Assembly (NCBI GenBank): GCA_028023455.1 | Contig: JAQFVV010006352.1 | Span: forward strand, 2,128,204-2,192,203 | Length of the DNA stretch: 64,000 nt | Direction: 5' to 3' | From: Epiperipatus broadwayi | Taxonomy: Eukaryota > Onychophora > Udeonychophora > Euonychophora > Peripatidae | In this document: positions 48,276 to 62,247 of the stretch, piece by piece | Numbering within the stretch: position 1 is the stretch's first letter | How the letters are laid out: each line of letters begins with the position of its first letter | Program-made: the position numbers and the translations under genes | The notes under the pieces: generated by a model | The model's input: only the letters and a program-made list of their open reading frames with translations | What the model was told of the DNA's origin: nothing | The model's database searches: none

Positions 48276-49100
48276 AGACAGATCTTAATTTTAAAGATGA
48301 CAGAAATAACATCCCCCCCCCCCCAATGAAATAATTCAATACAGAATAAAAAAAATTACATAAACTAGATATATGAAGTGAAACAGGTTGATATATAAAG
48401 TGAATATATAGTACAATTGATGTTTTAAGTATATCTAAGATATTGCACATAGAATATTATGTTAGGTTAATTACATTATGTAGTTGTGTTTAATAAAAAT
48501 AAATATTTACATTTGAACCGAAAATGATTATCTTCCCTAATAATTAATAAATATTAATGCATTTATCTAAAGTGAATGCTGACATATATGTGAATGCACA
48601 AAAATTGTAACATATAAATTATAGTAATTTTACAATTTTGTCAGATTTCTTTAATAGATATTTTATGTTAGCGATAAAAATACATTCTTTTGGAACCGTT
48701 AGTTAAGGAAGATATTATTCAGGCTAATGATTACATAGACAAGATTAAAAAAAAACTATAGCATATCATGCTTATTTATTTTCTATTTTCAATAATGGAC
48801 AAATCTATGGAAAATATTTTTTTCTTCAAATAAATTTATTTTACAAATAATATTAGTTTTACAAATATTGACAGGATTAAAAAACATTATCTAAGTATTA
48901 TTCCAAATAATAATTATAACAATTATAATCGAGGTTACTTTTTCAAAATTACTAAACAAAAAATCCAAACTACACACACATTTTTTAAAAGAAAAAACAA
49001 AACAATTACTACCACTGAAACTACATTTTTCACATTTTTAATTGATATATAAATTTGTCACAATGATAATTATTATTTAGAAAAAAATGGATACACTTAC
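48276..49100. other. PLE 3' flank and intron sequence
   Basis: It includes a C-run at about 48313-48324. I looked for a convincing SECIS-like hairpin by eye and could not establish one. The remainder is AT-rich intron up to exon A. Confidence 0.35.
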
Positions 49101-49247
49101 TTTGGCAACATTTCATGCAATAATTTTTCCGACATATGTTTTTCTTTTATTAACTGCTCGGTTTTCTTTTCAACAGCTTTTTCTAAATTTTTAGCGTAGG
49201 ACTCCATTTTTGCTATTATATTATCAGTTATATTAATAGTTTGTTTT
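49101..49247 (-). CDS. Receptor-type guanylate cyclase, dimerisation/linker exon (exon A)
   Basis: This exon encodes the amphipathic coiled-coil linker that joins the kinase-homology domain to the cyclase domain in membrane guanylate cyclases, where it mediates dimerisation. Visible motifs are ITDNIIAKMESYAKNLE, then KTEQLIKEK and LLHEMLPK, closely matching the family pattern of NLE..V..RT..L..EK followed by LL..MLP. The acceptor is a T-rich tract ending in AG at 49249-49248, and the donor GTAAGT starts at 49100. The 147 bases equal one leftover base, 48 codons and two bases, which joins in phase to exon B to give LPKSVASQL. The exon is open throughout. Its upstream neighbour (kinase-homology domain) was not found between 49.25 and 64 kb. 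Confidence 0.93.
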
Positions 49248-49249
49248 CT

Positions 49250-50680
49250 TAAAAAATAATAAAAAATATAAGAATCACAAACACATATTGATATCATTTT
49301 CAAAAACAAGATTATAATCATATATTGTAATGAGCAACTGAGGATCTACAGCTATGGCTGACGATCTCCAGAGTGGATCGCTAGAATCACAATCTAGAAT
49401 TTTCTATTTTTGCATGTAAATGGTATAATTCTAATGATAATTTCCACTCAACTTTATTTTAATGTTTAATGTACTGATATGTTTAATGTTTATTGAAAAA
49501 GACATTCAATCACAACCTTATACAGAATTCTCAATCATAACTAATATATTTATGTAGTCTTTTAGATCTGGAAGAATCTAGATACTCTTTAGTCTTTTAG
49601 ATCTGGAAGAACCTAGATACTCTTTAAAGAATCTTTCACTATTTTGTTTACAATATTATAAGATTATATAATAGATAGAAGAAGAAAAATAAAATAAAAT
49701 TCAGGCTAAAAATAAGTAAAGCTCAAATGTTTATTACAAATCAACTACTATTATAATTTAACACTTAACATTAAATTACTATTTACAATTATGTTTTACA
49801 ATTTTTTTTCCTAATCTAAAATTCATGAAGCCTAAAGAATAAATAAAAGTGGTATACCAATTGGCAGCAAATCTAAAACATAACATGGTATACTCACGCA
49901 CGCACACACACACACACATATATATATATATAAATTAAGTCTGGGGTGTATGCTCAAATAATAGCTCAGAACTGTATAACATGGATTTTAATCATGGATG
50001 TCTATATATGTGCCAATAGGTTTACGTAAAACACCTATATATCTACACACAGACATGCCTATATAATATAAATTGAACATTTTTGAATTGTCATATAATA
50101 AAAAAAAAATAAGCAATCACATTTTAATCATACATAAATGACTGTTTCACATATACATGTGGGTAACCATGAAAATGTGTGCACACACTGATGTTTTTAT
50201 CGTATGATATTTTAATTTGTCAAATAATAAACTTATTAAAAATATTATGTTTTCACAATTAATTACATGTTGAAAATATATATAAAATTCACATGTATGT
50301 GTGTATATACAAAAAAATAGTATGAATCAAGCTTATTAATTCATTAATTATTTGTAGTGGCAAAAACAGTTTTTTTTTTTTTTTTTAAAAAAAAAGAAAA
50401 TCATCATGAAATTCAGTTTGGAAAGTTATTTTCTCTTGACTAATTATAAATATCTTTAAAAATATTCCAACAAGTTCTTTTCTTTTCCAATCTAGACAGA
50501 TTTTTTTGGAGTTTTCCTTTTTTAATAAATATTCTAGAAACACAACTTACTCTTAGTTGAATAAAGTTATTTACTTAAAAAATTGTAATTTAAAAGATAG
50601 AACTTTCATTTTCAAAAACTTATTTAAAATAATATTCTAAATATATATACCCCATTACTCACCAGTTGTTATATATATAT
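49250..50680. other. Upstream intron or flank, no recognised element
   Basis: A tandem 37-bp-type duplication is visible near 49558-49625 (agtcttttagatctggaaga occurs twice). A CA/TA microsatellite lies at 49903-49931. Confidence 0.5.
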
Positions 50681-50689
50681 CCAATATAC

Positions 50690-51040
50690 TACCATTATCT
50701 GAGCTTCTCTGCATATAAACAAAACAACATATGTATAAACCACTTCAGCAAGATGATGTAATCTCTGGGTAAGCTGGTCTTCTCTAAACAATAGAATGGC
50801 TTATTGTCATCTTTAGGAAAGGTATTATTAAAGTAACTAATAGCATTAAATAAGCTGCATTTAGTCTCTATCATTTGATGGACTTCAGGCATTCCATCTA
50901 GCATATAATGTGGGCTATGGAAACAACAGAAAAGTAAGCCCTTTACTTAAATGTGAACCAGGGATGACTTGCACTGTCTTGCCTTTTGTTATATTTTCAT
51001 AGTAACTCTGTATAACTTTAAAAGTATCCCTAATCCTTTT
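50690..51040 (-). repeat. Second copy of the 370-680 repeat family
   Basis: The minus strand holds a 69-codon open piece (50904-50695: LDGMPEVHQMIETK, KPFYCLEK) and, in other frames, RDTFKVIQSYYENI and LLFREDQLTQRLHHLAEVVY. The last block is shared with 370-680. The text looks protein-coding in origin but I cannot assign a family. Next to a short TA tract, as in the other copy. Confidence 0.4.
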
Positions 51041-51480
51041 ATAGCCAGGGTGGAATAAAAAACAATAATTAAAAGCAAGTTTCCTTTATCTTGAGTGAAA
51101 AAAGTTAATGACTGTTTTCAATTCACTTTAATCCTTTCAAAAACAACTTTGTAGAATTTTTCTCAAAATATGTTATACAAGCATTAATTTTAAAAAAAAT
51201 TGTTAATCAAAAGAGATAATAGAATTTTATAATTACCAGTATATCTATTGTAACATAAAAGCATGCTTGCTTTAATTTCAAAATCAGAATTAGTAGAATA
51301 TTAATTAGACCTTTTTAAATGATTAATTTATAATATTTTTAAATTCAAAATTATTTAATTCTTAAATGTTATTCCATTGTATTATAGAAAATATCTATAA
51401 AAAGTTTTTTTTCTCTGTTTATTTCTATTTATTCTTTCAACATTATATATCTACAGGGTGGTATGCAATGAGATAGAAAA

Positions 51481-51581
<101 letters not shown>

Positions 51582-52369
51582 AAATAAAATATTCATTACA
51601 GATTAACTATTTTAATATCAATAAAACAGTAAAGTATTAATAAAATAATAAATTTTGCAAATTACTGTTATAAAATGCAGAAGTACTTTTACTTATTTTC
51701 ATAATTTTTTTTTAATTGAAAGCATTTCAATTTAAATTTAGCAGAAGTAAATGGCATTTTGCTACATCATAACATTCATGAATTTTAACTTTCACATTTA
51801 TCTATTAATTAAATTTCCTCTTTTATCTTTTTTTATTAAGATTTTCTTTCTTATAAAATTTTTTAGTGTTTTTAAATCAAAATAGAATGTAAACTCACAA
51901 ATTTTTAATAAACAAAGGAAACAGATGCTGCTATTAAACATTATTATTCTAACTTTTATATTCATATAACAATTGATTCTTTTTTTAAATATATCTCAAT
52001 ACATCAAGTTTTTATCTATGTATTAAGCCTTGCACTTATTTGAAATCTGATGTAGTGTTATTGTTTTATGTGAAACATATATGTGTTGATTTATTCACCA
52101 ATCTATTAATTTCTGTGAAATTCAAAATCAAAGATTGTATAATGCTATTTATTTTTAATAAATTTAGCTTGAGTACTTAAAACATATTACTAAGTTTCTG
52201 CTTTTTTAAAATGGTATTTTTTTTTTATACTAACACAAAGTATAGCAAATATGTTCATTATTAAAACATCAATTATATATTTTGTAAAATTTTCAATACT
52301 TTGTGACTTATCTCTTTCATAATGCCATAATTGTTTGCTCTAAAGTTAAAATATTCTATGATTTGTCAT

Positions 52370-53480
52370 CTTTCGTACAACTGGGACTTTTGGAATTTGG
52401 TTTATCAATTTATAATCTTAACAAAGCAATATATATTTTCACTTCATTTTTTTTTAAATTATCCATTTAAAACCATTTAACTTGTTTTATTTATTCACAA
52501 GGTCATTTACACTATCTTTATGTCCACAAACCAAAATATTATCAACACTTATTTTTTAAATTATAATACCTACAAAATTACAGTTATTGAAAATCTGACA
52601 CGTAAACTACGTAAAATTATAAATTTGTCTAACTATAGGTACTACCTTAGTCAAACTTAAACATTTTTTAGTATTTACCTTTAAAGAGGTTTTTTCAATA
52701 ATCTTTATGGAATAAAACCCAATAGATCCATAGATTACTGTCACATTCAATGAGGTAATAATATTTTCATCAACTACAATATTTTTAATTTTGAGAAAAG
52801 TTGAAGCAATTGTGTTTTAACCCTATCCCAAATTGTCTTGTAGTAGTTTACCATCATATTTAGATATGTGGGTACACATCTACCAAAATCCATCACAAGT
52901 CTCAAAGAATTTCCATTTTCATGTAATTTTAAATTTGCAAAAATAGTAAGAAATAAACAATTTGAAGGATATTTACTTTAATACAGATTGTTACTTATAG
53001 ATTAATTATTAGCGATTCTTAATATGTTATTAATAAATTTCACTTTTTAACCAGTGAGATTATATTTTTTACATAAAGAGAAACCATGTTTATCCATTTG
53101 CATTTTAACATTTTTAATATAGTGACACTTTGACATTAAATAAATTCTCAAATCTTTATACTGCTTCAATAATATTTCAATATCAAATTTCAGTTTCATT
53201 TCTTAAATAGCACATCCCCATGATTTTTTAACCAAATTAATTTTAAGCTTATGACTACTAATTTTATTAATAATGCTATTAGCAATACTTATCAATAGTA
53301 TTATCACTATGCATATTACAAATGAAATTTTAACTGTAGCAATTTGTTCTAAGTTACAGTTCTTTCATGCATCATCTACTTTTTTTAGATTCATGACGCA
53401 AAACATATTTTTGAACAATTTGTTTCTGAGTATCAAATACACTGACAAAGTTTATGTTATTATAAATTTGTGATACAGTT
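52370..53480 (-). pseudogene. Penelope-like element relic, same family as PLE A
   Basis: Minus-strand fragments parallel 18.9-20.0 kb: SLRLVMDFGRCV, the motif A region NVTVIYGSI where the other copy has DVT.MYDSI, KKCLSLTKVVPIV, VDNILVCGH and LNGFKWII (PLE A has LNGLKWTI). All frames are broken and the GIY-YIG end is not visible. No pseudo-LTR or ribozyme core was found nearby. Confidence 0.7.
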
Positions 53481-53484
53481 TATT

Positions 53485-56280
53485 AAACAACTTTTTTTTT
53501 TCAAATTTCTTACAAAAATTGAATTTGACAAAAAAAATTAAATTCATTCAAATGACACCATTCTTTTAAATATATTAAGTGGTCAATTGGTTTTAAAAAT
53601 TACAAATATGAAACACGTTTTTCTTTTTACATTTTTTTATCAAATGATTTATGATTATACACTGTATGTTGTAGACATAAAATGTAAGCACTTATTTAAC
53701 TTGACAATACAACAATTGGCAAAAACACATCAGATTTTGCAATTTTTGCAAAAAATAAGTTTGCTTTTAATCTGTATAAGTTTGTTACATTGCTTCTGCC
53801 ATTCTTTAACTTGTAGTGATGTCATTCAGTACCACATAGCAATATAAATTTTTAAATACCTTAATTTTATATAATTTGTAACATTAGATAGATTTCTAGC
53901 CAAATAACTTCTTAAATATGTCTCTATTATGCAAAAATTAAATTAGTTCAAATTTAGCTTGTGTTTTAGTGGTATCTTATATTATTTGTGGTCTAAAAAA
54001 TGTAAATTTAAATCACTTTTTGCAAAAAAAAAAAAAAAAGGCAATTTATTATTCTACTTTTTAAGACAAATATAATAAAACTTATTAATGCTAATGATAA
54101 TAAGAAGCACATTTATTTCACTCAATAACTGGATTATAAGAAAGATTATAAAAAAGACGTCAACTGAATCTAGTTAAATATAATTTTTTTTTTTTATCAT
54201 TTTAATTACTTTATGCCTATATGTTTTTAAATTTTTATACAAATAATTTAATATTTATTTTTCAAAAATCAAATTTAAAGTGATCATTATATAAAACATA
54301 TGCATGTCCTATAAATGGTATCACAGAACTACATTTCAGATGTTATGGATTAACTAACCAATGCATATTAATGCTGGAAAGTATTTCTGCATTTTATAAT
54401 AGTTATATGTAAAATGTATTATCTCTATTAATGTTTTATTTTTTATTATTATTGTTATTTTTATATATGATTGGACTTGTTATATATACATGTTATTTGA
54501 ATTGTATTGTATTGTACAATACGGTTTACCATGAAATCACAAATCAGCTAATAGACTTCAGTTATCAAGTTTAAAAATATATATATGCCTTTGTGTTGCA
54601 TATGTTTTCCAGCACTATTTCTTATTGGATATTAACAAATATGAAACTCTATTTCATATTTCAATTTATACACGACATTTTATTATATCTTTAAAATCGA
54701 TTTTAAAAATTCTAGATCTATAACCTTTAGAATACTCATAAACTTTTAAATGAGACTATTTAAAAACACTTTATTTTACATAAAATTCTAAACATGAACT
54801 CATGCAAAAACAATATTAAAGATACTATATATCAATAATATACATTATTAAATTTCACCAGACTTCAAGTGTAATAAGGTTTATTGAATAAAGTTCTCAC
54901 ACTTCTTTAATTCCTGATCTTTTATAGAAAATGTCAAATGCGGTCTGGAAAATGAATTAGTTTATTTCTAAGATGAAATAAAATATAGATTTGACTTGAA
55001 ATATGTTATTTATTTTTAATTATTAATTAATTAGTTTTAATTTCGTTTTTGTAAATTATCTCATATTGTTTTTTCTTCTAATTTTTAGTTTTGTCAGCTT
55101 TATACCTATTAACTAAGTCAGTAGATAATATTTGTCTAAATCGCATGTTGTTAACAAATTAGTAATAAAAAAAATCTGATTGGCTGTCTGGGAAATAACT
55201 GTATACTGCATGTGAAAGATTAGCAAACTTTCATTTATTACTAAGTCAGTACACTAATCTAATAAATGAAAATCTTTTCTTTGTTTTTTTGTTTTTTTTA
55301 AAACAAAAAAATTCAAAATTGAAATATTATAAGAGCAAAATTTATTTCTTATTTGTCATGTAGAAATTTCAACCTAGCAGACAAAATTTACGAAACTTTT
55401 AAGACTTATAATAATTAATTTTGCTTAATTAATATTTAAAATTTTGAAAAACAAAAGTTTTTATAAATTTTTGTTTAACTGATTGGCATTTATCATTTAA
55501 ATTTTTTTTCTTCCTGTAGATACCTAAAAATTAAAGTTTGTGTGCACATTATTTTGATGACTATTAAAAAAAAATATTCTCCTATTGTGACATTTATAAT
55601 GATAGACGAATTCTTCTGCAGATTGTCCTTGTATTTATAGTTTTTCCTTAAGGTAATTCTTGTTTAATATATTTAAATTAAAGTTGTTATTTGATATTTT
55701 AAATTCAAAAATAAAACATGGTGCTAAAATTGAATTCCCTCATATTTAATTGATATATTGTTACCCTTTGAAATATTATAAAACATAAAAGCCAGTTTAT
55801 AAAAAGAAAAAGAAACTATTTTTTTAAGGTGAGTTGATTTTTTGATATGTTTTTTTTTGTTTTTGTAAATTCACACTACACATTGCACACTTCAATCCAA
55901 ATTGGAAATTGGTTTATTACCATCATGTGATCTGTCTTATAATGCTTTGAATTATCTTAATAATAATGATAATGAAAATTGTTTAAAACAAAATATACAT
56001 ATGAAAAATAATTATTTAAAATAAATATTCACAAAAAATGCATTTCATATATAGTGTAGGTATAACAAATCCAATGTAGCTCATATTGACTATACTCTAA
56101 ATAATTCAGAGAGAAAAATATGTTTGATAAAAATTCATGTGTGTGCATATATGTGTGCACTTGAGAAAATAAAAGTGTAAACTTCTTAAAGGTTAAAAGA
56201 AAAGTTTATTATGCACAAAAAATAATTAAGTATTATTTTGTAATATGTCAGAAATAAAGTAATGATAATAATACTGTAGT
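53485..56280. other. AT-rich sequence without recognised element
   Basis: Only homopolymer and A/T runs. ORFs here look like chance. Confidence 0.4.
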
Positions 56281-56283
56281 TAA

Positions 56284-56382
56284 GCGTTGGTGGTCTAGTG
56301 GCTAGCATAGCTGCTTTCTAAGCAGTTGTCCCAGGGTTTGCTTCCAGACTGACACCTTGACATATATATATATATATATATG
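56284..56382 (+). mobile_element. tRNA-Gly-derived SINE with (TA)n tail
   Basis: The sequence starts gcgttggtggtctagtggct, a complete tRNA-Gly-like 5' end with A box, then ctgctttctaagcag (anticodon arm, loop now TTTCTAA) and gggtttgcttccaga (T-arm). The acceptor 3' strand (ctgacacc) no longer pairs with gcgttgg. It is followed by ttgacatatata and (TA)n, the same tail as the 29.6-kb copy, so it belongs to the same SINE family. Confidence 0.8.
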
Positions 56383-57509
56383 TTCTCATGTCCCATACAT
56401 ATATATTATTTAGTTGAGAAAAAAAATTTCTTTTATATATATAGATTTATGTGTACGTATATTATATGTATGAGATATAGTTGGTAAATTAATAAGTGGT
56501 GAATAAATATAATGTAAGAAATGATATTTTAATATGTTATTTTTCTTATTAAATAATTAATATATTCAGTTATTTAGTTTTATTTCTGTAAAATAAAACA
56601 TTAAGAAAGAAGGTGTAAAAAAGGCAATCAGATTAGTAGATTAGGAGATAAAAAGAAATGTGCATGTGCAAAAGAGTGTGAAACAATAAGAGCATCTGTA
56701 TAAACACAAAAACACTTTTACACCTATTTGTAATGACTATAGATTGCCAGCTTTATTGTTTGTTATCTGTATCTAAGATTATTTTATAAAAGGGGTGCTT
56801 TGATGTAATGAAACGGGATTATTAATTTTCTTGTAAAATCACGATAGAACATCAACTTGTCAAACTCTGATTTTTTTGATCTTTAATCTCAAGATAAGAT
56901 ATGCAGGTGGTCATTTTCTTTGACCAAGATTCGCAATATAAATGAATGAAACTATTTAGAGTCACAGTTTTTTTTTAAGTTGTTGAAGGAAAGATGTAGC
57001 AGTCAGTTTTTTTTTTTTAAAATGAGGAGAGTGAGCAATTGATTTTTTTTTTCACTCTAAAAAATTGAGGAAGAAAAAAGAATGACTCTTATTTTAAAGT
57101 CAGTATAGACGAAGATGTGTGTATATATATAAGTAATTCCCAGCAAGATTAAGATAAAGAAGGAAAAATGGAACAAAATTGAATTTATTGGAAGAAGTTA
57201 TTAACAGTTTTATGAAATGATATTAATATATTTTGCTGTGTATAATACAATAAATTTGCATTGCTAAAACCACCTCTTCTGCTTCTTGAAATTACTATCA
57301 TGGGTTAGCTCACTAATCTGTCTATGGACTCATATACCAATGGAATAGTAGCCAACAAAATGATCAAGTTTAAAACCAACCACACAAGCTATTTGAAATG
57401 CTTCTTTTCTGGCTCCTGGTCCATTATAGGCTCATTACCTTTGGATGGAGGGAGAAAGGGAAAGAAGAGGAAAAGAAAAATGTATAAAGGCCTTATAACC
57501 AGATGGGAG
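56383..57509. other. AT-rich sequence without recognised element
   Basis: Poly(T) and purine-rich patches only. Confidence 0.4.
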
Positions 57510-57730
57510 AGACAAGCAAATCCACCAGTTCATACTTATCTAAAAGTATTTGAAATAACTCTTTTTGAAATGGTAGAAGCAAGCCAGTCAACGAATTCAG
57601 CATTATCAAAAGTATCAACAATAAATAATTTTAAAATTGAAGAAATAAGCAAGTCAATTAATTCATGTTTATCTTAAAAGTATCTGCAAGAACTTTTTTT
57701 TTAATGGAGCAAAGACAAGCAGTCTGAAAA
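57510..57730 (+). repeat. Imperfect minisatellite, ~63-70-bp period
   Basis: The landmark aagca(a/g) followed by attcat..ttatc and aaaagtat recurs at about 57514, 57577, 57647 and 57717. A 117-codon ORF (57324-57677) runs through it and is probably incidental. Confidence 0.5.
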
Positions 57731-58192
57731 TTCAAACTTGGGACATTTATAAGAAGTGAAAGTAATTGGGTAACTATGAACTTTCCTTAACAGATCTTTT
57801 ATTATTGCTTATTAAAAGTAAACCTTAATTTATTGGTCAAAGCATTATTTTTTTTCTTTTGATATAGAAACATTAAAGGCTTGTTTATTGATAGTTATTC
57901 TCATTATCACATAACATAACACAAACACAGTTTAAATCTTTAAACTTAAATTTTCATTATTTTTTTATTATTTTTTTTATATTATATATATTGTAATATT
58001 GAAATGTTTTTTTTTATTGTTCTTCATTTGTTATGATAATGAGCAACCTATAAATATATGCATTTATAATGTTTTTTTTTTTTTATCTTGTTGCATATTA
58101 AAATTGATATAATGTATTTTATTTTCTTTTGCTAAAATGTTGCAAGAATATTCTTTTTATATATGTAATTTATGTATTAATCTCTAATATAG

Positions 58193-61142
58193 TGTAACGA
58201 TCCGGAGAATGCGACTTAATGTAAACTGCACTACGGGGCACCATCTAGGCATTTGAACATAGAAAAATTTATAAAGTAGGCAGATACGTAAGTCAAAAAA
58301 AAAATAAATTTTTTTTTAAAATATTTTGGTTCCGGTCGTTAGCCCATGTCACTAACTCAGTGGAATAGCAGAGATTAAATAATATCATATCTTATCTAAT
58401 TAGATTTCAACATTAAAAAAATAAATAAAATAAGCCACTGCCAGTAATTAACATACAAACATTTATTTATGCACATATATATAAGATTTAAAATTATTTT
58501 AGTATTAGTTTTACATTTCAAAATTTAACCTACATTTTTAACTTTGATTTTTGACTTTAATTTACATTTAATTACTATTATATTCTAATTTTACATTTTA
58601 ATTAAGTTCGCACATATGGGATCATAAAAGCTTGTTTTAATATGTTGCTATAGATCGGTTACATAGATTACACAGTTAAACACATTTCAAAGTAAACATA
58701 AACGATCAAAATACAAAATTATTGATTACTGACAATTGCGGAGGGAAATTTATACGTAACCCAATAGTATTCACCATAAGATACTTGCATTGTCACCAAT
58801 AACTTAAAAGACATCCGAATAAATACATTTTTGATACTCACCGTAAGGTATCATTATTTATCGAATGTCTATATATTTTGATCAAATATGGAAACGCAAA
58901 CATAGTTAACCAATAAACAATCCATGCAAGTGTCTATAAACAACTTAAATTTAATGCATTTCTATTTAGGGTTGAGCATGAATAGACCACATAAATTTGC
59001 TTTTGCAAATAAACATTCTAACCCTATTTAACCTTAGGCTAAAATTCGTAGTCAAACTGGCATCAATTCATCTGATATATCGATGTATTCAATGTAATAA
59101 AATACGGCAGCACAAAAGGTTAAGAGAAGAAATTGCCTCTTATGAGATAGGAATATTACATCTATCTGCAAAGAAGAGCAATAAAACAAAAAACTCCATA
59201 GAAAGGAACTGCGGTATCCGACTTATAATTCTTTCCATAGGCAAACGGAAGTGTGCGGCGTATGAAGCGATTCTGCCCGTAGCGAATCAATATTACATCT
59301 ACTAATCACACCAATATATCCAATCCATTGACCCAATTTAACCACGAAACAAATAACCTAAGATTACCCTCCCCTAATATAACTTTACAAATCTATACAG
59401 CCATTCACGCCCGACTTTAAGTTTAACATTTATATAATTTAACTTAACGGTGTACCGGTATAAATCCACCATGCTTAATCATACACAGTACCCGAGTTCA
59501 AACCCAGTCCACGTTTAAGAATAAATTCCAAAACGCCAACTGAATTCAAACCCAAACCCCGGTATGACTAACCGATGATGACTTTATAACAGCACGGGGT
59601 TATCCCTTTTCTAGCTCAGCTCAGAACATAGACTAATTCTTACAGTTAATGATATATAGATTTATTAGACTATAGATACTGGAACGGTCATTCATGTAAC
59701 GTATATATTTAAGTTGCCAATACAGACAGTAAGTGGCTAAATAGACTTAGAGAGTAATAAGGTGGAGGACACAAAAATTTAGGTTAAATAAAGTGTTTAA
59801 TAAGCAAAATATAAAGCATATAAATATAGTGTTAAATAAGACAAATAGAAAGCATATAAATATAGTGTTATATAATAAAAATAGACAGCATATAAATATA
59901 ATGTTATACAGTACGGTAAGACTTCCATGAATCCTCTTGTATTTGGCTACTAGTCTTTAGTAAACGTTTTATTTAGTAAACAAACTTATGCCAATAGCTG
60001 GGTAGTTAAATGATTGACGGGTGGTTAAGAGAATCAGAGTATTTGAGCACTGGAAAAATATTTATCTAAAGATTTTTATTAACTTATTTTATTAGAATAG
60101 GCTCGAGCCATTACGTAGACGAACAGTTGGAGAATGGTTTTATAGAAAGACGACATAAAGGATAGATGTGCTGGTGGTTTTATATAAATACGACATGGAA
60201 GATAGATGAACTGGTGGTTGCCTGGATTCAAAAGCCCTACAGTAATCACTTGCGGTGCATTAACGGAATACCGGGCGGCTTGTACTTTGACAAGGCTTAA
60301 TGCCCCCAAGTAGCTCCGGGACACGACAACCAGCCGGGATCATTTCGAACCCCGGTGATCCAAGAGATTACCGGGAAAGAAAACTGCTTTCATTCCCCAA
60401 TGGTAGAATGGCGAGACGCTAACTTCAGCGAAGGGAAGGCATTGCCACAGACATCACGGACGAGAACTTGAAATGGATTTTTTAAAAGAAATTATATAAA
60501 ACCTGGAAACTATTAGTCTGTTTCTACGCCACAGGCTGAGATCCTTACCCCAATAAAACGTAGCGGACTTAAACTGACGGTGACAACAATAATTAGTTAA
60601 ATTTACTCTGAAACTCTAACCCTTCGGGTTGACAAGCGGTAGCGATAGTATCAAATTATTCAGTGAATTATTCCTCATATTATACATAACATTAATGAAC
60701 ACTTTGAAACTGTTATACATATATATTTTACGATCGAACCTTAGATTGGTTTTTATAGGACAAATTAACATAGACTAATAAAGTGACTTAACATTTATCA
60801 ACTCGGAATGTGAAAGAATATTTAATTCAGAAAATGAAATTACTTTTAAAATAACTTGATCATTATAGGACACTAGTTTACTCAGAGTTGGAAATATTAC
60901 TATTGGCAATGTTTGTTCATGAAATAAGCAACATAAGAAAATATAAATGCATTCAGTTGAAATATTATTACTATTAATTACAATTTTATACCTGATTTCT
61001 AAAGACTAGAGCAGAGGATTAAAAAAGAAAAGAAAATTTACTGACAGGTTAAATAATAGCATTATAAATGATATAAAAACTTACATATGATTCACTTGAT
61101 TGATAACATTAAGCACGGAAGAAAATTAAAGTTCGTGTAACA
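58193..61142 (-). mobile_element. Candidate long LTR or other retroelement block (GC-richer)
   Basis: This block is visibly richer in G+C than its surroundings. Read on the minus strand it starts TGTTACACG (61142) after a purine-rich tract (ggatgaagaaagaagagaac, about 61166-61147) and ends GGATCGTTACA (58193), so the ends are TG..CA with a short inverted match. No second copy is in the window to prove an LTR. TATA-like boxes occur on both strands (60495 plus, about 60185 minus). The patch 58740-58870 resembles the internal region of LTR element 1. No recognisable protein. Confidence 0.35.
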
Positions 61143-62247
61143 AAGTTCTCTTCTTTCTTCATCCAGCTTGGCTTGTGACGAACGTAGGCGCGCATTTTTG
61201 AAAGTTATTTGTAAGGCATAGCTAATTTAGAGGTTGGAAGTTGGAAATTGTGAGTTACGTGAAACATGATCAAACAGCGGCACGAAGATCCATATTGGCG
61301 GGCAGAGACCAGCTCCTGGCACTTAGCCCATCAACATTGCGATTCACTGGTAAACTTCTTAATAATAATGTTTGAATTATACTCAACTGCTGTGTTGTCT
61401 CGAGACTACTTCTCTCACACACGACCAAAGTTAGAATGTAAGTTTTTTTCTAAAATAGCCACTGCTGACCTTTCCGACTTGTTTTTGTTTTAGGCTCCGC
61501 CTACTTTCTCTAGCCTCTAGCGATGCAGCATAATCAATTATCTGTTTTTAGCAATCTTTTAATTTAATATTCCACTTTTAAATCGGTACAGTAATTACAT
61601 ATAAAAATTCCTTACTAATTTTGAATACAACTTAATTGCTCTGAACATTTGTGCAATTAGATTTTAATTAAAAACACTGATCAAAGGAATGTGATTTTTG
61701 ATCAGTATTTTTAAACGACTTTATACAATTTTAAAAACTAAAATTTAAAACAAATACGCCCGCACTGAAACTTTAAATTAAATGATATAAATTCACAAAC
61801 CACGCACACACGAATATTATTTCATGGTTTGTGACATTTATATACGGAAACTTTACATATTTATTTATAAACTATAGAATATATAACTAATTTATATTAT
61901 AACTTAAAATAGACAAAATCTCACTGCGGGCGAACAGTAGTTTGAATTACCGTACATAAAAACACCTGAAACGAAGATCGGTTCTCCGATCTGTCTGTTT
62001 CATTTCTTGTCACTTTATAAAAAAAAACAACAAAAAAAAATGATTATACATAATTTCTGATTAACATTTTTTTCATTCATTTTTTTACATAATTGATTTT
62101 TTTTTTTATTGATTTGACCTTGGAGAACAGTCTGGGTGAGGGTTTGAACTTAACATTTATAAAGGTGGGTATATTACCGTAATTCCTTTTCTCATCATCA
62201 TGTGCATGTCATAGTGGTCATTTTCCGGGTTATCATTTATTGTTTTT

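Noticed and set aside
56284-56355. Functional tRNA gene (anticodon loop TTTCTAA)
   Set aside because: The acceptor stem does not pair and the copy shares a non-tRNA 3' tail with the 29.6-kb SINE.
57324-57677. 117-codon plus-strand ORF
   Set aside because: It runs through an imperfect minisatellite, has no recognisable domain and low-complexity ends; probably chance.
58997-59305. 102-codon plus-strand ORF
   Set aside because: No domain recognised and it lies within a candidate retroelement block; not supported as a gene.
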